Source: Myrica gale
Lineage: Eukaryota; Streptophyta; Magnoliopsida; Fagales; Myricaceae
DNA: 64,000 nt
Assembly: GCA_963930655.1 (NCBI GenBank)
Contig: OZ005617.1
Coordinates: 23,256,568-23,320,567 of the forward strand
Direction of reading: 5' to 3'
In this document: piece after piece, positions 1 to 10,169 of the stretch
Numbering within the stretch: position 1 is the stretch's first letter
How the letters are laid out: each line of letters starts with the position of its first letter
Made by a program: the position numbers and the translations under genes
Notes under the pieces: generated by a model
The model's database searches: none
What the model was told of the DNA's origin: nothing
Seen by the model: only the letters and a program-made list of their open reading frames with translations

Positions 1-3000
1 CACCGTAAAATAGTGGCTGGCAACAACAGCCATCAGGTACTCTTTCATGCAAATTCTTTGTTCTTGCTGGAGTTGATAACTAGATATTTGAATTGTTGGG
101 GAATTCAACATTCTTGTGGCATTTCTACTACTCCCTTGTGTCTTTGAACAAATGGTGCTTGGTACTGTTAGGGAGGGGGGGTTCTTGGTGCAGGGAAATT
201 GACTAGCCATAGCTCCACATTGCACTGGCCTGGACCGACTTTCTCTTGGGTAACAGCACCCTAACTGTAATAAATGCTGGCAACCTATTTAAGTAAGAGC
301 TTGTCAGATTTTATAGCACAAGAGAGATTGCCGTGTTCTACTTGTTAATGATCATGAGATGTTAAATTAATACTGTCTGATAATAAACCTCAGCTGAAAT
401 TTGTTAGATTTTTCTTTCATTTGTTCCATTAGGTTGGTAGCCTTGGTCGGTTCTATGACTATGGGACAAATATTGTTATTGTCAATTACTGACTTTTACA
501 ACTTTGACTTTCTTCACATTGTATTTGTCCTTGTTGTTCTCTGGCTGGAGTTGCAATTTTTTATTGTCTGTGCCTGAGTGACTCTATCTTAATTGTAATA
601 ATATTGCTGCTCAAAACTTCTATTCACATGTTCTTTGTTACAGGTTCGCCTCTATGATATTTCTGCGCAGCGAAGACCTGTTATCTCATTTGATTTCCGG
701 GAGACTCCCATCAAAGCAGTAGCCCAAGATCTAAATGGTTATACTGTCTATATAGGGAATGGGTCTGGTGACCTTGCTTCTGTTGACATGCGCACAGGTA
801 ACTGCAGTTTCTTCATGTAGTCACATAAAGTTTCCACTTGTGTCGAGATAGATTTAACATTCTGTCCCAATGTGACCTGTGAGTTTAGGTGTTCTCTTCA
901 ATTCCTAATTGGTTTTTTTACTACAAAAAGAAGAAGCAGAGTTATCTTTACCATCTGGCATGTATGTTGGTGTTTATCTTTACCAAATACTTGCCGTACA
1001 GTAGCAAAAGTTGTTACTTAGAAGATCATGTTTTAGATTGGGGATTTCTCTGTTGCTGTGTGCGGGGGCACAGGCAAGTGGTTTCATTCATTTGTATTGC
1101 CGAATGCTGGCTCTACCTGGTACACTCAAAAGTGTGATGTATGAAATCCAACACTTGCTTTGTGCATGCTCATATATGTGGAAAATGTTCTTCTTATGTG
1201 AGTTTTAAATCCAAGAGGAACCTGATACATACGACCAATATGATAGTATTCTTTTCAACAGTTCTCTTCATGTTACCTGTATCAACCTGTCTGTGTCCTT
1301 TAAATAACACGGATAATTGATTGGCATAGGCAAACACCTAATTTGAGTTTTGAATTTCGGTGAAATGAAATAAAGAGTTTGATATTCTCTTATTGAAATT
1401 ATGACTGCAATTAGGGCAGTTTATGTCTGTGATGATGCTGGTTTTGTCCTTTTTCAGCCCCGTTCTATATGAAATATAACTATGCTTAAAAAAAAAATCT
1501 GAATATGTAAACCATCTTACACCAAGGATTGTCTATTAACTATTACATGGATTTAATTACTCCAGATTGAAGCAGATGTTGAAATTGATATATTGATTTT
1601 GCTAGTGTGGTTCATGCTTTGATTCTTTTGAATGATTTGTGTTGGTTCTTTTTCGTAATTTGATAACTACCAAAGTATTTCATTACAGGGAAACTGCTGG
1701 GGTGCTTTTTGGGCAAATGTTCTGGAAGCATCAGATCTATAGCCATGCACCCTGAGCTTCCAGTGATAGCATCATGTGGTGAGTATCTTATATGGTTTTC
1801 TGTTTGTGTTCATCTAACTAGCATTTTATAGGAACCCCCCCCCCCAAAACAACACAACACTACACACAGCCCCCATTCATACTTGCACGCACAGAGAGAG
1901 AGGGAGACCGTTCTCGTCTCCTCTTGCTTTCTTCATTTCTTTGGATGGGCTTGCATCTTCAACCTGTATCGGAAGGTTATGTAATGGGTTCCTTTTGGAG
2001 TAAACCACTAGATGGTTATGAGGTATGGGTAGGGAAGTTGTGTCAGGATGTCTTGTGGTCTGAAGAAGAAAAGAAAAGAAGGAAATGTTAATCTTAGTTT
2101 ATGCTTTAATCACTTATTATATTTTCTACAAAGCTGTGACACTTTTTAAGTGTCATTCTAACTGAGAAGTGGTGTGAGCAGTTAACACTTCGTTTGTGGG
2201 TTTGCTAAATATTGATTAAGTCATCCTTTAACCTATTAGTGTAAGTTCATTTTTCAGAACCAACATTTATTATGGGCCATTAATGAGAATTTGATTAATT
2301 TCTAGGACTGGACAGCTATGTACGCTTTTGGGATATAAAGACGCGGCAACTTCTTTCCGCGGTATGTTCCTGCACTTCAGTATTTGAAGAATCCTCAAAA
2401 TTTTCTTGCCAAAAGAAATGCCGAAAATATTTTTTAGTTTAAACATGTGTGTACACACCCACACGGGATTACATTCTTATTAGATTGGTATATTCTTACA
2501 CTTCAGTATTTGAAGAAATCTTGAATTTTTCTCGGAAAAAGAAATGCTGAAAAATTTGCTAGATTTAGCATGTGTGATGCACCCACACACAATTAGACTA
2601 TTATTAGGGGGATGTTCTTAATGTGTTTGATGAATCCCAAGCAAGATGGTCAATCAACATGATGGCTTCCAAAACTCATGATTAGTTCAATGTTGGAAAC
2701 GTAAAGCAACAGAATTCAATGGTGGATGTATAAATTGAAGTGCATTACACTTATGTGCACTTGGATACTTTGGCTGGAAAGATAATCTCTCCAATTGAGG
2801 CCTAGGCATTTGGAATCATGGACTGGCTCTTGGTCCATCGGCCTAAAAGTCCATATATTCTTCGTGTGATAGTCTGCCTTGAGTTATGTAGCTTTGAGTT
2901 TCATGGTTTAAATCCATTAGCACTGTAAGTGCAGCCTATGATTCCATCTAATGATTTCGGTTGTCTTTATTGCTGGCTGTAGGTATACTTGAAGCAGCAT

Positions 3001-3890
3001 CTTACAAATGTTTTCTTTGATTCGAATTTTGATGATGAAGGTTAGTTTTCCGTTTGTCTTGTAAGTTCTGGTAGAATTGTCGAGACCAAGGTACAATATT
3101 TTCTCTTGTACTGTATTATTATTGGTCTGTTAGAGGTGAGAAAGCAATTATACGAGAAGGACCTAAATAACCACGAAACCCCATCTTATCCCTTAGGTTA
3201 TTTATCATATAACTTTGAGTAATTCCTTGCTACCAAAGTTAAGGTTTTCCCAGGAGGTCCAAGGCTGTCATATTAGTAATAAAGGAAGCAACTTGTGATT
3301 TGCCTAGGAATGTAGATCCTATAGTTTTTTTTGTTCTTTGCAATGTGACATGTGTAGGTATATACTTATAAAAAAAAAAGACGTGTAGGTATATGTTATT
3401 TTCCACTGAGTTCTAGCTGCTAATTGGCTCTTATTTGACAAGGCATATGTTAGGAATCTGTCGTGCTTTAAATCTGATTGGGACATGTAACACAAGTTTC
3501 TGAGTTGATTGATCCTCATGTTTGCCACACTTTCTGTGTGTGATAGTCTTGTCTGATTGTCCACACCTACTAATTAAACATTTCTCATTCGTACAAGCAG
3601 CACTTAAACCTGCTGTAGCAGATACATCTCTAAATTCACAAAGTGCAAATGAGGCCGAAATCAGAAATAAGGAAGAAACACTGCCTGTGAAAAGAAAGAA
3701 CGCATCAAAAAAAGATGGAAGACACAAGAAGAAAAAAGAAACAAAAGAGAATGAAGGAAGCGAGGACGTATCAATAGAAAATGATCGATGCAACAAGAAG
3801 GCGTCAAAAGAAAACAAGGGAGATGAGAAGCCGAAACTGAAGAAAAAAAGCAAGAGATCAAAATGTGAGATTCTCGAGGATGCATCATGA
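1..3890 (+). CDS. WDR74/Nsa1-like WD40 protein, 3' part
   Basis: WD40-repeat protein of the WDR74 (yeast Nsa1) type. This family acts in nucleolar 60S ribosomal subunit assembly. The gene enters from the left edge. Exons read: 1-36 (ends KIVAGNNSHQ), 644-797 (VRLYDISAQRRPV..., GNGSGDLASVDMRTG), 1689-1778 (KLLGCFLGKCSGSIRS), 2306-2361 (LDSYVRFWDIKTRQLLSA), 2983-3040 (VYLKQHLTNVFFD) and 3601-3890. All junctions are GT-AG and keep one frame, for example TGT G|GA across 1778/2306. The last exon is a Lys-rich, low-complexity tail (KKKKETKEN, KLKKKSKRSK), as in Nsa1/WDR74 C-termini, and fits a nucleolar location. The N-terminal blades lie outside the window. The family call rests on the VRLYD...DMRTG...FWDIKTR blade pattern plus the basic tail; a different nucleolar WD40 protein is the alternative. 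Confidence 0.8.
2370..2605. repeat. Imperfect tandem duplication in a WDR74-like intron
   Basis: Two diverged copies of roughly 110 bp lie head to tail in the intron between 2362 and 2982. Both begin with CTTCAGTATTTGAAGAA (about 2374 and 2500), pass through a block resembling AAAAGAAATGC, and end in a CACCCACAC block. No coding role is seen. Confidence 0.75.
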
Positions 3891-4733
3891 TTCATATTAT
3901 GAATATGCACTTGTGTAAACATATGTAGTGGCAGAGTCTGAGCCTTGACATGCATTGTGAGTCTTCGCATGATGAAAGAAGCCAAAGTTGAAGGGCAGTT
4001 GCTGTGAATCCATTTTTGCCGTAAGGAAGACATTAGGAGAATGGGAAGCGTTCATTCTTTATTTTATTTGAGTAGGAGGTGAAAGTAAAGCCAAATATTT
4101 GATTATGATGTAGCAAACATGATGTTAATTTGTTGGATTTGGGGACTTGTTCTTTGATTGCCGACTCCATGGGAAAGTCCAAAAAGGAAGTGTTTTTAGG
4201 TCGATTTTTTGTGCTTGTTTTGTCCTGCTGTCACCCGTCTACAACATTATTCAAATACTTTGTCAAATCTCACTATCCTTCTAAATAGACAGTTCATCAA
4301 TCATTTACTAGGTTTTGGACCGGGTGGGGACACAATACCCGACTATTTTGGTAACACAATTACTTGCTTACTAAATACAACACTTACCCATTTTAGGGCA
4401 CATGACGTTTGTATCTTGAACCGTAAGGATAAACAGAGTGTGGAGCTGGCAATTATTACAACTTTGGATCATAGAAACTAGAAATAGTTTCTTTGCAAAA
4501 GAGAAACTAATGCAATATTTATTTGAATAAAAGGATTACAGCTCACCAATTCCACATTTGGAGGTTTAGCTCGTTATAAAAGGATTACAGCTCACCAAAA
4601 TAATCCACTTATAATGATCTGCTCAGCAAGAGCAAAGCAAATAGCTTCGAATGAGTTTGGCATGAGATAATGAGTTCAGCAGAAAACAAACCAAGAACAG
4701 ATGAACGGGAAAGGAAAAGATGGTAGCATCAAG
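3891..4733. other. Convergent intergenic region
   Basis: The WDR74-like gene (+) and MPC1 (-) converge here, so this stretch should hold both 3' untranslated regions. It contains AT-rich sequence and a short repeated phrase (AAAGGATTACAGCTCACCA at about 4531 and 4579). No gene was recognised; the 90-codon open frame at 4209-4481 has no family features. Confidence 0.5.
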
Positions 4734-6167
4734 TCACTGAGATGCAGCTTCTTCTTTCTTATCTGACAAATACCTATCAAAGAGAGCAAACAGAGCGAAT
4801 TTCATTATTGGACCTTTTTTTTTTTAAATTATTCGACTTACTGAATTGCCAATATTGGGTGTCCAAACAACTTCTACTATCAGAGTAACTAACTGTAACG
4901 CGAGGAATGTCAGAAGAAAATAAACAATTGAAGGAACTATTGAAGTTATATATGCTTGCACACAAGCATGCAATTCAAGCTGTCCTAGGGCCTAGGGGCA
5001 GTTCCTAAAGAGTTCATATGAAGCATGGGACTTTGGATTCAAAGTTTACGAGCCAAAATAATTTCAAAAGCACAATTTGAAAATAAGCTTCTACATGGGA
5101 GGGCAATTGAAGGGTCTTAGGAAGGTCCCAACAATGGCCACATCAGTTCAGTGGAAAGATGTTCAAGAAAATGTCAAAGCAGTTGAAATCCATCGACAGC
5201 CATCGGTACCAAGCGAGCTGATTCCGCTCAACTTTCCTATTTATAAACAAGAATAAGAAAAACTGCAGAACTTAGAGCACTAAAACTTAATTCATTAATT
5301 TCAACTTTTTGGGGGTTACCATAATGACCCAAACAGGCTCTTAAGTTCTTAAACTGATTATGACTTCAATAACAGCAGGTCAAGCAGACCCCGGGTCTTA
5401 ATTTTTTCAAAATAGCCATTAGCTTATTTGATCCACATTTCATAGTTTTAACTCATACCAACAACTTATGTAAGATGGGAACAGCATCTTTCCTTGAACA
5501 TCTTTGAGCAAGACAGAATTCTATAGGAGAAACAGACATGGTGCATTTATAATAGCCAATATGCAATCATAATCTTAAACAGAAGATAAGATAAATAGAC
5601 ATTAGTGGAATTATGGATGTCCAGCATTTAGTCGCAACTCAATTTACTTACCCCTGACCCTTTGCCCATCGTGAGAGTTGATAGAGTTGTACAGTCTCAT
5701 TCGAAGCATGGCATGCCAGAAGTAGATAGTTGCGAGGTTGTACCATCCATGCAAATCTCATGAACAATAACGAGTAGATGCACATTACTACAAGCAGCAA
5801 TATTATACATGGGATGAGAATCTTGACCATCCAAAAAATAGCAAGAAAAAACCTAGAACTCTTTCCAGACCACTCATGTTCAACCTCCTGTCATGTTGCC
5901 TGAAATCATTTCTGGGGGTTTCTTCATGTCTGCCAACCCCTGTCAAATACACACGACAAACTTTCAATAACTTCTAGAAGCCTAAAAAAGATCAATTAAC
6001 TAATCAATCACACGAAAAAAAAACACATCTAAAATTTAAATAAAATACAGAATCACGGTAGCAGAGCATACAGCAGCAACGAATCCCCAGTTGGCAATAG
6101 GTCCCCAAAAGTGAGTTGTCTTGGGACCAACTGGACTGTTCCAGAACGCCCGGAAAGCAGAAGCCAT
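4734..6167 (-). CDS. MPC1: Mitochondrial pyruvate carrier 1 (MPC1)
   Basis: Subunit of the inner-membrane mitochondrial pyruvate carrier, which works with MPC2-type partners to import cytosolic pyruvate into the matrix. Four coding exons on the minus strand: 6072-6167 (start at 6167), 5885-5939, 5652-5787 and 4734-4773 (stop 4734-4736). They total 327 nt, 108 residues, the usual plant MPC1 length. Landmarks in order are [20 protein letters not shown] (about residues 8-27), [35 protein letters not shown] (third membrane segment), [12 protein letters not shown] and a short charged C-terminus [12 protein letters not shown]. This matches the plant MPC1 family almost residue for residue. All introns are GT-AG; the donor after exon 2 is a weak GTTGAA. 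A further intron probably lies in the 5' leader, because a good donor (AGGTACA on the minus strand) sits at about 6950-6956 and the region between it and the ATG is AT-rich. Confidence 0.95.
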
Positions 6168-6435
6168 GCGTGACTAATCCTTGCTTGAATAGCTCTCAAC
6201 TAGTCAAAAGAGCTAGAAAGTAAATCATCTAGAGTTAATAGAAGATAACAAAAAACTCTAGATTCAATTGGAAAAACGTGAACTGACTAAACCTTACAGT
6301 TAGAGACCAGAGGCCCCGAGCAAAACCTTGCACTAATTTTCAAATATAACTAGATACAAACGAAAAAAAAAAAATTAAACACCTTTTTCTACCCCTCAAC
6401 ATTTATTCCAACCACCAACATTCACTACAGGTATG

Positions 6436-6975
6436 AAGAAACTAGGATTTAGGGGAACTTAAAGCTGAAGACTATCAATAACGCTCTGTTTTAATTCAGA
6501 ATTAAGCAACCACAGACAACAAGTAGCTAAATTTTGGTCAACGAGCACCAGAACTAGTAAATCAGACCTCAAATAAGTACGATGAACAAATTTATAGCTA
6601 CGATATTGCTTGGTTGGACAAATTAATGATCAAATTCCTCAACTAAAAAGGAAGAAAATCCTAACCCCAATCTCAGGGAATTCACAACTAAGACAATGGA
6701 GATTATCTAGCGCTATAAGCAAACTACATACAGGGGATGTTCCTTAAAGAAGAAACTAACACCACCATTCTCTACAGATGTAATAACATGAAGAAACTAA
6801 GATTAGGGGAACTTAAAGCTGAAAACTTTATCAATAATACTCTGTTTTAATTCAGAATTAAGCAAACACATTTAACAAGTAGCTGAATTTTGGTCAACGA
6901 GCACCAGACCGAGTAACATCAGAGAATTCACAACTAAGAAGACGGGGATGTACCTTAAAGAAGACGGAGAAGATC
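6436..6975 (-). repeat. Direct duplication in the MPC1 leader region
   Basis: Sequence at about 6436-6565 (GAAGAAACTAGGATTTAGG onward) recurs at about 6789-6920. Its follow-on block (GAATTCACAACTAAGA, then GGGGATGTNCCTTAAAGAAGA) occurs at about 6677-6753 and again at about 6923-6966. The second copy is shorter between the blocks. The duplicated block includes the putative leader splice donor: one copy reads GTACCT on the plus strand, the other GTTCCT. Confidence 0.8.
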
Positions 6976-7300
6976 GATGACTGGGAGAGAGATCGCAAGA
7001 GAGAGAAAATAGAAGCGGATGAATAGTCTGTAAGACTGTTGAAAATGGAATTCAATAAGGTCAGTTTTACAGTAAAATTTAGATCTCAGCCAATAGTAGG
7101 ATGGCACGTGGTCAGTATAGGTGCTTTTTACACAAGAGGCTGAAGCCCTTTCCCAATGGCCAATAGTGTGGATGTAGTGTAGTTTTTTTATCCTGCACTC
7201 GCCTACATATATTATTCTGCTCCCTGCAGACTTCGATACGCTCGTGTCAACTACTTCCCTAACTCCAACTACAGACTACACCAATCAAAATCAAGTTTGA
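6968..7300 (-). promoter_or_regulatory. Probable MPC1 first leader exon and promoter
   Basis: Upstream of MPC1 on the minus strand, 6957-7030 has the purine/pyrimidine-rich look of a plant 5' leader (GAGAGAGAT, AGAGAGAGAAAATAG on the plus strand) and ends at the putative donor near 6950. Beyond it, 7080-7300 is AT-rich. No definite TATA box could be assigned. This is inference from position and composition. Confidence 0.4.
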
Positions 7301-7609
7301 GCTTAAATTTCAATTTTAGATAATTTACCATAAAAAAATTATATTTTATGTGCAGTGGTATCTATACGCGTGACACCAGTAAATTTGATGTGTAAATTTA
7401 TCACTTGTCGGGCTCCCTTTTAATTCGTATTATAATATTTAATTAAAATTAAAGATAAAATAGGCTAAGTTAAATCTCCGATCAGGATCTTAACTATGAT
7501 ATTATGCGAAAGTATCATTTATTTCAAAAATTTAAGGTATTAGAAATAGATAATTATTTGAATCATATTCGTTAATAAACGTCAAGTTATTCAAGAAACA
7601 GGAAAAAAT

Positions 7610-7975
7610 ATATTTTTACTCATAAATTACTATAGGTTATAGATTTTGCACCTTAAACTATCAATTTTGATACTTTGCGCTCTCTAACTATCAATTTTTG
7701 ACACTTTGCACCCTATGTCAAATTTTAAACTAAAATGACGATAATACTCTTGACCCATTTTGCATATGTTTAAGATATTGTTGTCAATTCATTAATTTAT
7801 TAAGGGTATTATTGTCAAATGGAGAGTGCAAAGTGTTTAATATTAGTAATTTGATTGTGTAATGTGTCAAAATTGATAGTTTAGGGTGTAAAGTATCTAA
7901 CGTTAGTAGTTTGAGGGTACAATATTTTAAAAGTGATAATTTGGAGTGGAATGTATCATTGTCCTGTCTTCACCT
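7610..7975. mobile_element. Foldback (MITE-like) inverted-repeat element
   Basis: The left arm (about 7640-7735) contains TTGCACC..AAACTATCAATTTTGA and CTATCAATTTTTGACACTTT. The right arm (about 7815-7950) is an imperfect reverse complement, with GTGTCAAAATTGATAGTTTA and GGTGTAAAGTATCTAACGTT. The arms enclose about 70 bp of unrelated AT-rich DNA. No open frame is present. A non-autonomous foldback transposon is the best reading. Ends and target duplication were not fixed. Confidence 0.65.
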
Positions 7976-8087
7976 CGAAGAAATTTACGCATACAAGCTA
8001 AAATTTGGACTCTAGTTTTTTGTTTTCCTGGGTAAGTAGATGGGCCTCTAAGCTTGATTTAGGTGGTATATAAACTCAGTTTTGTCT

Positions 8088-8423
8088 ATGGCGGATGGAA
8101 GAAGAATAACGAAAGGAACAAAGTTGCTTCAAGCAATTGGGAATGAATGTAGCCGTGTAAGCCATGCCCGGAGAAGTTTATCTACCTTAATCCGAGGAGG
8201 TTGATTGTGCTCACTTGACAGCCTTCCTAAGACCTCTCTGTTCACAAAAATAAATCGACCCGTTTCCTGGTCGCGGCGAAACTCCATAAGAAAATATCCG
8301 AATCCCCACCCCTCACCTTGTAGTTATGTCTATCCCATTCTGCATTGTGCATTGGCAAGTACTGGATCCACGGGTTTCAGGCACTTGGCTTTCCTGTTAC
8401 TTGGTTTTTTGGTTTGCCTCTAA
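8088..8423 (+). other. Unrecognised open frame split by one TGA
   Basis: An ATG at 8088 opens a 38-codon basic frame (begins MADGRRITKGTKLLQ, ends RSLSTLIRGG) that stops at TGA 8202-8204. The same frame then stays open to 8423. A TATA-like GGTATATAAAC lies at 8063-8073, too close to the ATG to be its promoter. A GT follows the first part (GAG|GTTGAT), so an exon/intron edge is possible. I recognise no family; it may be a decayed gene fragment or chance. Confidence 0.25.
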
Positions 8424-9547
8424 AGCAAACGACAGATGATGTCTCGAGTCTTTTGAGTCTGAGGGCTCATCCTTGTCGACCTCTTCGTCATCATGTTGCA
8501 GAGCTACCTGCAGATATGCTTTACTGAATTGCATGTCTAGCTTGTCTGCGTGGCAACGTGGGTTGTACTTTTCAGTCCTGGTCTTTAGCTCTGAGCCACC
8601 AATTCAATTCGCTTCTATCTTGCATGTTTAGGTTGTGTTCAATGAAAATTTGATCAACTTTAGCATTTTTTTTTCTCCCTCAAGTTCATACAGAATCATT
8701 AGCTGGACATAGTACAAGCTCGAAGCTGAAACACTTCCAAGTTTTGAACTCCAATGGAAGCTATAGCTCTTTGTTCCAAGTTGACTCGTTACATTTTCCC
8801 TCCTTTAGCTTAAATTTCCATCCGAATCTTCTACTTGTTACTGCAAGGAAACCAAATTGAACAACGTCATTGTTGCAGGGTCGTTAAATCCCCAAGACCC
8901 GCCCATTCTTTGACGAACTGAATGTTAAGCGGCAATTTTCATGTTTGGCGTTGATATCCTCCATATTAAGACATTTGGCCTGTCAGCAAATTTCTTCAAA
9001 TTGGGATATGATTTTCTCTGCGTTCACCTTGTGCGTTTCTTTTCTTTTCTCTCTTGCTTCTAGTGAATAGCCTCTCTGGTTTATTACATTTTTAGATTTA
9101 CTGCAAATAGAGTTTATAAATTATCTACAGCTGCCTAGTGACTTGCCATTTCTGTTTATAGCTGCCTCGCCATTAGTAATGGACAACAATTATGAAGTGG
9201 ATTTCATGGCGTTTACCTCGCTTCCAACTCTTTCTTTATATTTAGCGACGTATTTTATGTTCGTACAAGAATGAAATACCTTTTAGTTTTAGAGGATCGA
9301 CAAAAGAGGGAGGGAAGAAAACTACCTTGGAGAGGTTGGTGGGTTTGCCAAAGTCTTTGGCTCTCTCCAAGTTTCTTGGAATTTGTTAAAAAATATATCA
9401 CTTTCCCAAAATTTGCGGCTACGGTTGTCACATTTTTGTGTTATAAAAATATGAAACCGCCATTTTTTACGGCTATTTAATGCCAGCCTAGTAAATGTTA
9501 GCTGGATCAATTACTCCCCTCGAAAGCCAAGAGCTTTAGCCCTTGGT
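8424..9547. other. Intergenic, no gene seen
   Basis: AT-rich DNA upstream of the first GH1 pseudogene. Short open frames here have no family features or splice logic. Presumably includes the old promoter. Confidence 0.5.
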
Positions 9548-9554
9548 TATAAAT
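9548..9554 (+). promoter_or_regulatory. Putative TATA box of GH1 pseudogene A
   Basis: TATAAAT lies 35 bases before the predicted ATG at 9589. Position and sequence fit a plant TATA box with a very short leader. No other support. Confidence 0.45.
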
Positions 9555-9922
9555 GCGTAGGTGTTGAACTGAGTTTGGCTTGTCAGCAATGGAGCGCTCA
9601 CCATTATCTTTGAGAATATTACATGGCTCCATTGCGATTTTTGCAGTCGTTTTCCATGCCTGCTTGTCTGCAGATGTTCAAGGTTTGTAATCTTCAACCT
9701 TCATCAAGATAGATATTATTTCCGAGAAAAAATATATGCAATATCCCAGTGGAAGCTCTAAATACTTGAAACTACTTCTATTCTAGCAATGATATTTGAA
9801 CTTCTGGATTCTGAATCCCACGTCACGCTCTAATAAAAATTTATTGGGATCGTTTGAGTTCCATTAGATGAGTTACTTTTTTCAATCTCAAGGCCCACTC
9901 TCAGTAAGTAAATGTCCGAGTA

Positions 9923-10169
9923 AGTAAATGCTCCAGAATTTTCAGACATGGAAAGTGAGCCACATTCGTAGGGAAGCAAATGATGCTGCGCATCAATTAG
10001 CTCGTTGGGCCGCTACTGAGATCCTCTCAGGAAGGAATCCCTGTAATTTAGAGCTTTTTCACATTTTCTCTTGGTTGTATGCTGGAACTGATCCCCCTTG
10101 AGTATTCGTTTTAAGGGGTTTCTGTTTTCGCTTTTATTTTGAATAATACTGGCAGTTCTGATTAAAAAA
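9923..10169 (+). mobile_element. 5'-truncated LINE, RNase H-like C-terminus
   Basis: Flanked by a 13-bp target duplication AAATGTCCGAGTA (9910-9922 and 10170-10182) and ending in an A-run. The open frame from 9949 to the TGA at 10099-10101 reads WKVSHIRREANDAAHQLARW, typical of the RNase H-like C-terminus of plant L1-type non-LTR retrotransposon polyproteins. It sits in intron 1 of GH1 pseudogene A, same orientation as the host. Only the last tens of codons and the 3' UTR remain. Confidence 0.85.

Noticed and set aside
3431-4033. 200-codon minus-strand frame rich in Phe and Ser
   Set aside because: It is the antisense of the Lys-rich last exon of the WDR74-like gene; Lys codons read as Phe/Leu on the other strand.
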